Assembly: GCA_030760725.1 (NCBI GenBank)
Contig: JASWHV010000002.1
Location: 63,791,900 to 63,855,899, forward strand
Source of the DNA: Neostapfia colusana
Taxonomy: Eukaryota; Streptophyta; Magnoliopsida; Poales; Poaceae
Length of the DNA: 64,000 bases
Direction: 5' to 3'
The notes under the pieces were generated by a model. It was not told where the DNA came from. It ran no database searches and saw only the letters and a list, made by a program, of their open reading frames with translations. This document shows positions 23,528 through 36,228 of this stretch, one piece after another; within the stretch, counting starts at the first letter, position 1, and each line of letters opens with the position of its first letter. The translations under genes and the position numbers were made by a program.

Positions 23528-24452
23528 TGTGACGCCCGGGAATCGAAGTGAGTGGTGCCGTGCGATGCGGCATCCAACAGCATGCACGAAAAGAGGCGTA
23601 ATAACATAACGGAACCATTTTGTTACTCAACATAAGATTTTTTTACAACATAAGTACACACGCAGCGGAAATTAAAACTAGCTGGACAATCTACTCACTC
23701 TCGACCCTAACTACGCCGAAGAGAAGTCGTTCAGCCCGTGAACGCTTCCTACTAGCTTCACCAAAGGAAGGCAGCGGCTAGGTTTCCGATGAGTTGAACG
23801 AACCGTGAGGTTCATCGTCTCACTGAACAACCCTCTTCATAGCAGGCATCCTGCTACCTACAAAAACAACTCAGAAGCAACCGTGAGCACTAAGGCTCAG
23901 CAAGACTTAACCGTCACTCCTAAACATGTAACTCTAAATGCAGGGGTAGTAAGACAGTAGGAATAGGAATTTGCAAAATGCAGCTTGACTAAACTTGATC
24001 CTTATATTCAGATTCTTATAGCCTTCATTTTAGTGGTCCTCACGCCTCACAACATCGGAAGTCCACAATCAAACAAGAAACGCTTATCCCGATGTTGCTA
24101 GCTTAAGGTGGAAATGAAATTTAGTTGGCTCTATATCTACTTCAGTAAAGGTTCCAATACAGTGATTAATCCACAAACAGCAAGTTAAGAGACTTAGTTC
24201 ATCTTCTTACTAAGTCACGGCGCAGTGGGCAAGTATGCTCAATCCTCTTCCGCGAGCGACGGTGATTCGAATCAATAACAACCCGGAATACACGACACAT
24301 AAACCCGCCTCGAAAGACTCTCTCAAGAGCTCTTTCTTACGTTGTATGCAGCAATCTTTCACACGACACCCAACATAGAAAAACACTTTGCGCCGATCAG
24401 GATGGTCCTCTACACGGACACGTCGAAGTTGCCCGCTAAAGGATTTACACCT
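23528..24452 (-). repeat. E3 3' LTR remnant
   Basis: It begins TGTGACGCCCGGG and aligns with the right LTR from 29408 up to the shared CGTCGAAGTTGC...TTTACACCTC, where it stops. The sequence after 24452 is RNase H coding DNA, so a deletion joined LTR and pol. Confidence 0.75.
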
Positions 24453-27400
24453 CCTTAGCTTCTCCTTTGTCTATTCTCTTCCGGATATGGGCCATACCCT
24501 TATCTTTCTTTTGAGCCACTACAATTTCATCACGAATTGTAGGAATGAGGGCAAGGATAAACAATGACCCATAAGGAACCAAGCGCAGGCTCGGTTCTTC
24601 TTCTTCCATTGCAGCCATGGTTAGATTATGCACATGTGATTTCCGACTAAGTGCGTCGGCAACCACATTTGCTTTTCCAGGATGGTAATGAATCTCCAGT
24701 TCATAATCCTTGATTAGCTCTAACCATCTTCGCTGCCTCATATTTAATTCCTTCTGTGTGAAGATGTACTTTAAACTCTTGTGGTCGGTGTAGAGGTGGA
24801 CTAAGTTTCCAAGCAAATAGTGCCTCCACATCTTTAGAGCAAGAACCACAGCAGCTAGCTCGAGATCATGTGTCGGATAATTTTGCTCATGATTCCGAAG
24901 CTGCCTGGATCCGTATGCGACCACTCGCCCTTCTTGCATCAGCACGCATCCAAGGCCGATGCCGGATGCATCGCAATAGACATCAAAATCCATAGTTGTA
25001 TCGGGCTGCGCCAAGACTGGGGCTGTTGTGAGGTGCTTTACCAATGCTTTGAACGCCTCCTCACCTACTTCACTCCACACATATTTCTTGCCTTTCTTTA
25101 GAAGTTCCGTCATCGGTTTAGAGACCTTGGAGAAATTCGGAATGAATCTCCGGTAGTAACCCGCTAAACCTAGAAAACTACGGACTTCGTGAACTGATTT
25201 CGGTGAACTCCAATTCAGCAGTTGGACGATCTTGCTCGGATCAACTGCGATGCCCTCCGCAGAAATAATGTGCCCAAGAAATGGCACTTGATTGATCCAG
25301 AACTCGCACTTGCTGAATTTTGCATATAGTTTGTGATCCCGTAGGCGTTGGAGCACAATATGCAGATGTTCGGCGTGTTCTTCCTCTGACTTAGAATATA
25401 CCAAGATATCATCGATGAAGACCACGACGAACTTGTCCAGCTCCGGCATGAAGACTGAATTCATCAAGTACATGAAATGGGCCGGAGCATTAGTGAGCCC
25501 GAATGACATGATGAGATACTCATATAACCCGTATCTCGTCGAGAATGCCGTCTTGGTTATGTCTTCCGCCCGGATTTTTATCTGATGATATCCGGACCGA
25601 AGACCCATCTTCTAGAAAACCTTAGCACCCACTAGTTGATCGAAAAGCATATCGATACGTGGTAGTGGATACTTGTTCTTGATAGTTAGGGCATTGAGCG
25701 GACGATAGTCCACACATAATCTCAAAGTCTCGTCCTTTTTCTTGACGAAAAGCGCGGAGCATCCCCATGGTGATGAACTGGGTCGAATGAAGCCTTTGCT
25801 TAACAAATCATTCAGCTGCTCCTTCAGCTCCGCGAGTTCCTTCGGTGCCATTTTATACGGTCTCTGAGATATGGGTGTGGTTCCCGGTGCTAGTTCAATT
25901 TTGAACTCCACTTCACGATCGGGCGGCATGCCCGGTAGATCATCGGGAAACACGTCCGGATATTCCCGGACCACTGGAATGTCCTCCAGTTTCTTAACTT
26001 CAACGGTGTGGACAGCAGTGACTTCCGGTGCAACATTTCTCAGAATCAAGGTGTGTTGCCCGTGCTTCTTTGAATTCAGCTGCACCGTTCGTGAACTAAT
26101 ATCAAAGATAGCTTGGTGATGTGTCAACCAAGACATTCCCAAGATGATGTCAATCCGCAAGCCTTCTAGAATGATGAGTGTAGTAGGATATATCCGCCCA
26201 TCCAAACATATAGGCGCTTGAGCAACGATTCTGCCCGCTGTCCTACTACCTCCCGGTGAATTAATCTGATAAGATGCGGCCAAGGTGGTTGAGGGTACTT
26301 GGTGCTTAACCACATAATCTTTGCTGATAAAATCATATGTAGCACCCGAGTCGAACAACACAAGCGTGGGCTGATCACGTAGGCTGAACATGCCCTCCAA
26401 CACAGGTTCTCCTACGGGAACGTCTTCAACTGCCATATAGTTTATATTTCCCACTTTCAGTGCTGTTCTCCTTGACCGACCATGGAATTTCTTTGCAGCT
26501 TGAGATGACATATGACTGCTGCTCTTCTTGGTCACTTGACCCTCCTGAGGAATATGCTCTACATCGCGACAAGTGTTATACGATGCGAGCTCAGGATCTT
26601 CACCATATGGAAGTGGTTGATAGTCTTGTGCACTTTGCTGAGGTGAGGGTGCACAAATACTCATTTGCTGCTGTTGCAGCAGTGGTTGGACCTCCATGGG
26701 GTGAATATGGACAGTATTGCATCTGAGGTGGTCCATCAAAGGACTGAATTTCCACCCCGGATGGTAAGCAATATATCACCAGTTGTTCTTGATGATAATC
26801 ATCCGTACTTGCCAGTGATAATTTTCTCTTCCTCTTACTTTCCTTGTGCTCGAGTTCAGCTATTTCTTGAATCATAGCGGCATTGACTAACTCGCTATAA
26901 TTCCCTTTATTGCATTGTGCCACTTTTGTCCGAAGCTTCACATCGAGGCCTCGGAAGAAGTAATGACACTTCATTGTCTCATTATGCACATAATAGGATG
27001 CATATTGTACTAAACGGTTAAATTCCGTAAAGTACTTCATGACACTCATGCCTTCTTGTTTGAGTTCATAGAACTCTTCAATTCTTGTTTTGACAATGCC
27101 CTCACAAATATGACGTGCACGGAAAGCCTCACGAAACTCCGTCCACGTCACACGATGACCTTCAGCGATCTTAGCAATATATTCACACCACCAAGCCCCA
27201 GCGGATCCATGAAGTTGCTGAGAGGCAAATAAAGCCTGCTCATATTCATCACACTGGAGCATTCCCAGTTTAGATTCAATCACCCGGAGCCAATGATCTG
27301 CCTCCAAGGCTTCTTTAGCTTCTGAGAATACCGGTGGTTGTCTTGCTAGAAAATCCAGATACGTATTCAATGTGGGGTTTTGCTGGGAGGTCTCCTGTCG

Positions 27401-27553
27401 GATGCCTTGCTGCACCAACAACTCAAGAGACTCAGCCATTCTTCCCAACACCTCCACCAGTCCGGTTGATGATGGCAGTGATCGTCGCTGCGATGAATCA
27501 TTTCCATCCCGACTGGAACCACCAACTTCATACCCAGAATGAGTATAATCCAT
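24453..27553 (-). pseudogene. gag-pol: E3 gag-protease-RT-RNase H, integrase deleted
   Basis: Gag starts at Met 27553 and is open for 317 codons. A frameshift near 26600-26740 moves into the protease/RT frame (FDSGAT near 26350, GMSWL near 26130). That frame ends at a TAG at 25612-25614 inside the RT, and the next frame (24445-25608) carries the rest of RT and RNase H (FIDD near 25410, YCDASG near 24970, TDHKSLKY near 24780). Right after the stop, RT motif A reads KMGLRSG where E1, E2, E4, E5 and E6 have K(M/I)DLR. The catalytic Asp is therefore replaced by Gly. The gag zinc knuckle is degenerate (YNTCRDVEHIPQ). Pol ends in the RNase H-integrase linker at the LTR fusion. Confidence 0.88.
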
Positions 27554-29390
27554 ACTGCAAGAGTGAGCAATTTACGCTTAATATCCAAGAGCGTACTCAG
27601 CTTTAACTCAAAATTATTAACTGCAAAAGCATCACATCAACTGTGCAGCATATATAAAGGAAACAAGGTTTTTGACAGTTCCGAAATATAACCAATGATT
27701 GTTGAAGTTTGTCAAACTCTTCAACCAACAACAAGGAATGATGAAAGATAACTAATGAATATGTCATGGAACTTAGAGAAGTATAACACCTTCATGTCCA
27801 CAACACGTCCTAAATTACATGGGCAATGAGCAATGCTCTGTTCAGTATGACCCTTGGACCTTAATCCCAGAATTTGATTATGAAAATGGCAGTTTCATGT
27901 CTCAAGGTGAATATAAAAGTTATATGTAACTTCAATATCTTTCCAACGAGTATTTATTTGCCTTCATAGCAACTCTGGATCAGGAGTTGTGATATTTCAA
28001 AGTTGACAGAAATCTGGAACAATTTTGACAGCACCTCCTCTGAAAGTGTCTGTTTTGTCCACAAGATTTCCTAAAGTTCCACCCCAAATCTGTAGAAACT
28101 TTGAACTACAAAGTCGTAGAACATATCATCAAATTTCCAACGGTGTCTTACATGACACTTAGAGATTTTTCTACAAGAAATTATGGTTGAAATACAGAAA
28201 ATTCCAGAGAGCATTTTTGGTCTGCCCTGTTTTTGGACAGTTAACACTCATCTGAGATTCTCATCCATTTGGAGGGAGATTCTGTTCGGGAGTTCTACAG
28301 AAACGTTGTAGAAGACTTCAAAACCTTTCCAGAAATGTATCCTTCACCTCCATTGGATCAACCAATCAAAAGTTATGTCCTGTTCAATTTCAGCAAAAAT
28401 TCTGCTGAAAACAGGGGAGGTTGTTTCTAATGGTTTGAAATGGAAACTATACTCCCAATTGACTCTTAGTTTAATATAGGAGTTCATTAACCCCTAATGA
28501 AATCCTAAGCTCCAAATTTACTCTTTTCTTTGAAAACTTTCTTTTCCATGCAGTTAGGAACATTTCACGGTACTACGTTTCCTCACCAAATCAAAATCCT
28601 AACCGGCGTTACACCGGCATATACGTCTCAAAGGGTGGCACTAAAAAAATCACTCACACACGTGTTCTAAACGCAATGTCCTACTCGTGGTTAAGTACCT
28701 GCAGAAAAACAATCAATAGTGATGCACACAAAGGTTTTCCATTTCAGGCAGGTCCATATCATAGTAAAAACATACGCCCCGTATCATTGCCATACGGGCC
28801 GTCCTTGAGTCAAGTCACGTCTCAAGGTACATGGTCGCGTTTTCACACCACACGACGGGGAACCCGAGTAGAGGTGAACGGGTCGTCACGGTTGGGAATG
28901 TTATCAACCCAACGGATACCACCTACTGCCTCATGACCGTTGAGGCACGCCGATGGCGAGCGCTGCGTATGGCCCTTTGAACATTGAACGTTCAAGAGTT
29001 GCATACTATCGTGTTGCTTACCACACGATGGGGTATTCTCACTTTTGCCTAAAGCACGCTGGAGATCAGCGTTTTCATATGCTCTCAGAACCATAGAGAG
29101 GTTCAGAGACTCATATTAACTACCGTGCCAAGCCACGGTATACCATCCCATACTATCACTCGTATGGCGAGTTACCGCAATTGATCCGCCTGTGGTGGCG
29201 TACCTTACCTCTTACCTCCATGTAGGTGCGTCGTTACCGAATTGAAATACTGAAGGTAACACACTGTTAGCTTGCCACCTGAAGTAACTATGCTACTAAT
29301 AGTCCTTATGTGGGCATACTACACGTTCCTCACTCGTATACTTCGAAGTTTTCGAAAATAAGCTCTTTTCATGCGTGCTATTCACAATGC
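27554..29390 (-). other. E3 5' leader, about 1.8 kb, non-coding
   Basis: This long untranslated region lies between PBS and gag and is related to the E2 leader and to positions 1-495. Short frames exist on both strands but show no domain, and none resembles the orf0 of E1 or E5. Confidence 0.6.
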
Positions 29391-29403
29391 GGCTCTGATA
29401 CCA
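29391..29403 (-). other. E3 primer-binding site
   Basis: TGGTATCAGAGCC on the minus strand matches the initiator Met-tRNA end as usually given and lies four bases from the LTR start at 29408. Confidence 0.92.
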
Positions 29404-29407
29404 CGCC

Positions 29408-32400
29408 TGTGGGGAACCCCTTCCGGGATCCACACTCCAGGATACACATTGGGTGGTGTCGTGCGATGCGGCACCCAACAGCATACACGAAAAGAACCAT
29501 AAACGTACAAAGTCTTTTATTTATCAACATAGTGTCTTTTACAAAATAATGTACCACGAGGGTACACGCAGCGGAATATACATACACACTTACTCTCGGT
29601 CCTAACTAAGCAAAAGAGAAGACGTCCAGCCCGCGGACGCTCCTTACTAGCTTCCACAAAGATGAGTGCAGCGGCAGGGTTTCCGGTGAGTCTCTGATGG
29701 CTCACCGAACAACCATCTTCTTAGCAAATTTTATAACCTGCAAAACACTAATAATGCAACCGTGAGCATGATGGCTCAGCAAGACTTAACCGACACTCCT
29801 AAACATGGAACTCTATGTGCCGGGGTTACTAACATAGGCGGGTATGATGCAATAACGACACGCCTAAATGTTGATCCTTACTTTCAGGTTTATAGCAGCA
29901 GATTATTATGCCTTAGGCAGCCCTCACGCCGGAAGTCCACAATCAAACAAGAAACGCTTTCCTCTGATGTGGTGATGCCCAAAGAGGAAAATAAACTTAA
30001 TGAGCTCTACAACTACAGCATACATGGTTGACAATACAATGAATTTAAGAACTTCACATCAGCAATGATTCATCACACTTTATCTGGAATTTATTACTAC
30101 GTCACAACTCAGTGAACAAGTGGTACTCATATAACCGCGAGGGACGGTGATTGCAATCAGGACACACCCGGAATACACGACACATACACCCGCCTCGAAA
30201 GACTCACGCGAGCTCTTTCTTACGTTGTATGCAGCAACCTTTCAATCGTCACTCCAATGCCGAACCAGTTCCGCCGACCCATCAGAAGGGCCACTACACG
30301 GAACACGTCGAAGTTGCTCCGCTAGCGGGTTTACACCTCTGACACCAACCCCCAAAGGACGGCCGTATAAGTTTCGACACGAGAGTACCCGAGTTACATC
30401 GGTTTATCGGGTCCCATATATCCGACATGCATCCGGTACTGTTCAAACTTGCTCAGCAGGGCGGCATACGCATCGGTCCTTAACCGACACAAACAGAGCT
30501 ACAGCCACACAGGCCCAACGTCCTGCTGCTCCTACTCTCTGCTCGGTCTCATTTTCCATTCCAGAACTTCCATTTTCTAGAATCATACCCCGTTGTACCT
30601 ACATCCTAAACTCGCGGGTAGCTTCCAACTACCCGACTTGTACCGGATCCTATACAACTTAAGCCTAGCAGAATCTACACGAAGGTAACCTGTTCTACCC
30701 TGTACTCCAAGGGTTTGTGGGTCATGCATTTGGAGTATCAATCACCTTGACCTAATGCACAATACATGCTAGACCAATAGAAGTGATACAAAGTAAAATA
30801 TAACTAAAAGCTGTTAAATGCAAACCGGGGCTTGCCTTATGTTGCTGCAGGTTTAGTTCTACTTTATAGTCAGTAGCTTGGCGATGAGTTAAGCTTCAAC
30901 TTGCTGCTCTGAGTCAAGTTGCCCGTCGACCTCCTTCGTCGTATTTCCTACCGATATGAATATGCATAGTTTTTAATACAAGTAACTGAATTATAAAACA
31001 AATGTGTTTTAGGACTAAGGATGGTTTATACCAACTCTAAGGTGAGTAAGAATCTCTGTTATGGACAAAAACAGAGAACATTAGCTGGCAGTAGATGTTG
31101 GTTGGAGTAAAATTCCAAGAGTTATATCTAATGGACATAAGAAAGGTAGTGGAAGGAACCAACAGAAACCTAGAGGAGATGATCTCAATTTGCTCTGAAA
31201 ATTTTACAGTGGACCATATATCTTACAGAGGTATGGCTTGCAAAATTTCAGACAAAGTTGATGGAAGATGTGGCCTAGGGAATTTTCTTACTATTTGGCT
31301 TCTCTAAAATCCTATGGCAATTATAGTGTCTTGTCATGCTCCAAATTTGGTTTTTCAGAAACTTTAGAGTCTCATGAGTCCATAGGACTTGGTTTCACCA
31401 TTTTTGGAGCTTCCTACACAGAGATATGAATTTTCCAAACTTGGTTAAAAGTCTGAAAATGTCTCTGTTTATTTTCCCATTTTTCAGAGACATAGAGGAT
31501 TCAAACAACATTTGGCCAAGGAAATGGAGTCCAATGCCTCTGACAATTTTACTGGAGTTCAAGGAATATTGGAAGAATGTCATGCCCAAATTTGGGAATT
31601 TTCCAATTAACATAACTCCTGTGAAAATTCATACAAGATTTTACTTAAATGAATTAATGAGCCAAATCCAGGAATTTTCATAAATATTGGGCTGCACCCC
31701 TCGATAGTACTCTTTGAGAGTAATCCAACAAAATATGTTTCACAATTTTTGGACACTCCTACACAAAGTTATGGCTCTCCAAAGTTTGAACTGAAATGGG
31801 AAAATCTGGAAAATGTTGAAATGCTGACAGTGGGTCCCACTCATCATCCCTAACCTCCAGCCACGCGCCAAAACAGAGCAGTGGCGGCTGCCTCCGGTGA
31901 GGTCGCCGGAAATGAGCTTCCCGGCCACCTCCGGACCCCCTGCTGGCCGCCCCCCCCCCCCCCCCATTTTCCACCATGCTGAACCCATTGGTGAGGTCGC
32001 CGGTGGCTGAAACTCGCCGGAAAGCAGTGCGCACCGGCCACAGCTAACCCTAGGGCTCCGGCGAGGTCATGTGCAGTGATTTCTCCACGAAATGGTCGGT
32101 TCTTGGGCTCTATAGCACCAGGGAATTATGGAGAAGACCGACATGAGGTCTAAACAGGCCGGGGAGAGCTCCAAACCTATCGGCACCGTGCACCCGACAT
32201 GGTTCAGTGGTATACCCTAAAAAAGAACACGAATTCCTCACTCCACACTCAATTTCTTGGTCTAAAATCGATGGAGGAGGTGTGCTAGGCAGTTAAGAAC
32301 TTGTGTGTGGAGTTTGAAACACATCCAACACGAATTGAGGACGAATTTTGCAATTTCTTACCTCAAGGTCAGTTTCGGCCGCCCGGGAGAAAAACTTGAA

Positions 32401-33343
32401 ATTCTCCCTCTGTGATCAATGGCTTGGGCTGAGTTTTGGAGGTGAGCAACTAGGCTTGTAGGTACACCTATGGGGTGGATTGCTTGGGCGAGATCACTGC
32501 TGGTTTGGGCTGGCCACGGCCACCAGTTTCGGATTTTCAGCTTTTACCCGGGAGTTGCAGACCTTTGCTGTTTTCCGGTGCCAACGAGCTCGGGGCCGTG
32601 GGGGAAAGTTGCTGGCCGGCTAGAGAACCCTTGGGCGCAGCCTTTCTCTGTTGGGAGCTCGGGCAAAGGGGAAAGCAACACTGGTTGCAATTGAGAGGAA
32701 CAGAGGAGCGCACGGTGGCTGTTTTCTTCACGGGGAGCAGAACAGGAGCCACGAGCAGCTCGGTCCAGAGACTAAAGGATCACGCTGAGAAGAGAAGGAA
32801 GCTGCTTCACGGTTGCCAGCGCGAGGGAGAGGCAGCAGGAGCTGGCGCTCGGGCGACGGGAGGTGGCGCACGCTGCTGTCGAGTGAAAACAGAGAAGACT
32901 TCGGGTTGAAGTCTACTGACATGTGGGCCCCATCTCTCCTCTCTTATCCCTCAATTCCTTTTTAAAATAGCAAACGAGCTCCAAATTTGATAAAATTTGG
33001 AGGACAGGCCAAAAGAAATATGAGGAACACAATGGTGCATTCAAATTTGAATTTCGGTGAAGTCAGAATTTGAAACTGAAATTTAAATTCAAATTTGAAT
33101 TTTCTCCCGTTTAAATTCCAATAAATAGGAAATCCTTTTCAAATGCTCTGAAAATTTGCCGGGCTATTATTGGATGTGTGGAGAACCAAATGATAGCTTT
33201 AGATCTCCGTGTTCAGGAATTTTTGCAAGTTTATGTTTCGACTTGGAGCTCACACCGTTAAATTCAAAAGTTTAAATTCCCTCTCCTTTTATCGGTGTGA
33301 TCTGCAGCTCCACTTGCTAGAATTTTGGGATTTCACAAATTGA
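29408..33343 (-). repeat. E3 5' LTR, truncated at its outer end
   Basis: It starts TGTGGGGAACCCC. It aligns by blocks with the E2 LTR, for example the GAGACATAGAGGATT region near 31490 with 16850. It contains a run of 16 C at 31950-31965. From 33344 the sequence changes abruptly to an inverted E1-family LTR, so the U3 end of this LTR is missing. Plus-strand frames at 32470-32909 in its GC-rich part are not supported as genes. Confidence 0.75.
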
Positions 33344-36042
33344 CGAAGATCCGAAACTCTCCGGCGAGATCGCCGCCTCCCGCCGCCGTGCGCTGCCGGG
33401 CAGCGCCGCCCGGGCTCGATCAGAGCGACGTGGCCGCTTGTGCGCCGTCTATTTTAAATCACACGGTAGAATTTAAATCCCCGCGTACCGGTTCGACGTT
33501 ATAATCTCAGCCGTCTGTTTTAAATCGGACGGTCCACGTCAGCCCCGCGTTATAAAGGCCGGGATTCTTACGTGCTACCCCCTGGATTCTCGGAAAATAC
33601 GAGCTAGCCCCAGAAACTTCTGATCTAGCCCCTGGAACTTCAGAAAATCATGTAAATTCATTTAAAAATCAGTTTTAGCCCCTGGACTTAATAAAAATTA
33701 GGAAAAACCCCTCTGTTATGTGTAGTTAGACCCCTGGAAATACTTAAAATAATATAATAGGCCCTGTAGTGGGGTGAGTTTACCTTTTTAACCCTATGTG
33801 ATATTAAATTTAGGAATTTGAATATATGTTTAGTATTTAAAATTTAAAAGATGGGACAAACACATTGTAAATTCAAATTAAAAACTTTCCTAGTATTTGG
33901 AAAACTTTGGAGTGAGATAAAAATAGATTTTTGGCTGAAATGAATCTGTTTAATTGATTATTCACATTTATTAGTAATAGGGACACATTTTAAGTAGAGA
34001 ATAATTCTGAAAATTAGTAAAATAAATGTAAAATAGTTCACATCAGAAGAGAAGTACAAAAATATATTATTTAATATTTTAGACCCGAAACCTATTCTGT
34101 TTAGATGAGGTGTCTTACTATTTTTATAATAAAGTGCACATTTAGGCATAGGAAATAAATCTGAAAATATAGCAAGCTAGGTATAAATAACTAGAAAATG
34201 ATAAATGAAGTTTCCAAAATCATAAGAATTCAGTTTAGGGTTGGTAGAAGGTTTGAAGACACATATGAAGTAGGAAAATACCTTTCATGCATACTTGGTA
34301 GCTAAAATGTGTATCAATTAAATGTAAGGGATTTATTTAAATTAGAAATTCATATATAGTATGCCAACGTGAATATGAATACAAAAATAGAAATCATATG
34401 TACATGTTTAAAAGTGCATGTAAGCCAAAATCAACACACATAGAGTAACCACAACACATGGAAATGAGAATGGCTTTCATAAATGTGAATGTGTGGCTTG
34501 TATGAAGTGGAAGTGTGAACTATGTCTTATGACTTGTTGTTTTCTTTTGCTATGTGTGATGGTATGAGTAGAACCTGCTCCAGAGCAAGTTTTTTCTTTC
34601 CAAGATCAGGACTACCCATTCCAAGAGCAGCAGGAAGGAGGCAAGTGTCCTTGACCACTTTGATCCTATACTAGGATGTGTAGCTAGAATTATTTGCATT
34701 GTCAATTGAAAATATGAAACCCATGGTAGGATGTTTCCCTAGAATTGCATTACCTTGTTTCCTTGTAGCTTGGGTTGGGATTCATTTTATCATGTCATTT
34801 ATTATTATGCATATGCTTAGCCATGCTTAGAATGGGGTATTTGGGATATGAGATCATCAATTTATTTTACCATACTCTTTAATGAGATATTGTGAGTTAT
34901 GTAGAGGTAGGGATCAAGGCAAGTTGGATGTTTTGGTTGGTGCTGGGTGCACGAGACTCGGGTTTGTGTTTAGTACTTGCCTGGATCCTAAGGACCGGTT
35001 CATGGAGCATGTAACCAGGCTTTACCGTGCCAACCACATGCTGAGATGGGGCAGCTTGGTCAATTAATTAGGTGTATCCCCGGCGTAGTATGGGTGTGTT
35101 GGATGGTGCGGGGAATAGGTGTCAGCTGGACTACCATATGAACCGCAAGGCTCAAGAGGGGGCCACTGCAGCGGGGTTGGAGCCTCTTGTATGCTGTTAG
35201 GGGTGAAACCTCAGTGGGCCCATGCTCGTCGGGAATCCCTTTGTAAAGGCTTCGTAGTGATCTCCTGGCTACACACCTGGGAAGTGTGAATGTGGTTCGT
35301 AGCCACTGGCATAATGGAGGTCCTTTTAGTCCACCCGGCAACGGGGGATAAAATTACTACATGTGGGTACAATGGTACAAACTCTGCAGAGTAAAACTGT
35401 CATGACACCCGTGCTCACGGTCAAGAGCGGCTTGGACTTATTCATGATTAGAGGAGTGATGGTTTTGGAAGTTAAGGATGTTAAGCGGGGAGCTTAACAT
35501 TGAAAATGATGTTATGGTTATTTGATTATGATGATGGGATGGGAGATTGGGACCATTTCACCTTTGTAGTAATGTAGGTGCTTAATAAGCTAAGGTGATA
35601 GGTATTAATTGCGTAGTGCTTTAACCATGAGTTCAACCTCTCCTTGCTATAGCCATGCATGACACAACTTTCTCACACTTGCTGAGTACCATCGGTACTC
35701 AACCTTGCATATTTGTTGGTTTATATTGCTGCTCAGGTCAAGATAATGAAGTGGTGTTTAATGATCAAGACTTTGGACCCGAAGAAGGTTTCTAGGTTCA
35801 TGGAGTCCCCCGGGCAATGCCTGTAACGGAGCCCACAAGAATAATATTCCGCTGCTAGTTTATTGTTTTGTGATGAACTTATTATCGTCCATCGAGACAT
35901 ATGCTTTGTAAGACTTATTTATATTCAACACCTGGCTTGTAATAAATGATGCTTCACTATTTGTCATCACATGTATGAGAAAATGATCCTGGCATACATG
36001 TGATATTCACTCGGTTGTTCTTCGGAGAAACCGGGTGTGACA
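33344..36042 (+). repeat. Truncated E1-family LTR in plus orientation
   Basis: From CGAAGATCCG at 33344 to GGGTGTGACA at 36042 this is the reverse complement of the E1 LTR from about 12380 back to its CA/TG end, with noticeably more mismatches than the two E1 LTRs show to each other. The first roughly 740 bp (U3, TATA and start of R-U5) are missing. No PBS follows at 36043, so it is the right end of a plus-oriented element or a broken solo LTR. No target duplication can be shown. Confidence 0.85.
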
Positions 36043-36228
36043 GTTAAGTCGAGACTTAGCTTTGTTGCATGTCGTGCAACGTGAAATGTAGCGCTCCACA
36101 TCACGCCTCATTCGTGGCCAAAAGAAGAGAGCGGCCAGCACATCCTCGGTCTTTTTAACACCAAAATGTCCCATCAAACCACCTCCATGCGCTTCCTGCA
36201 ACAACAAAAGACGAACGGGATTGAGCGT
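36043..36228 (-). pseudogene. Integrase zinc-finger fragment from a different gypsy lineage
   Basis: The minus strand encodes LLLLQEAHGGGLMGHFG, then KKTEDVLAALFFWPRMRRDV and CTTCNKAKSRLN, an HHCC integrase N-terminal finger. The wording differs from E1-E6 (IHPGS..MYQDL..FWW). It is cut at 36042/36043 by the inverted LTR and joined in the middle of the E4 integrase near 36229. About 60 codons remain. Confidence 0.8.

Larger units (their letters stand above)
23528..33343 (-). mobile_element. E3: gypsy element with an integrase deletion and truncated LTRs
   Basis: The left LTR remnant (23528-24452) is joined directly to the RNase H end of pol. Then come RT, protease, gag, leader, PBS (29391-29403) and a right LTR (29408-33343) cut off by an inverted E1-family LTR. 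The integrase, polypurine tract and the rest of the left LTR are missing. It is related to E0 and E2 in its leader and LTR blocks. Confidence 0.85.

Noticed and set aside
31950..31965. Run of 16 C
   Set aside because: A homopolymer in a decayed LTR. Its length may be a sequencing error and it carries no information.
32470..32922. 144-codon plus-strand ORF and overlapping minus ORFs
   Set aside because: They lie in the GC-rich part of the E3 LTR, overlap each other in several frames and show no recognisable motif.
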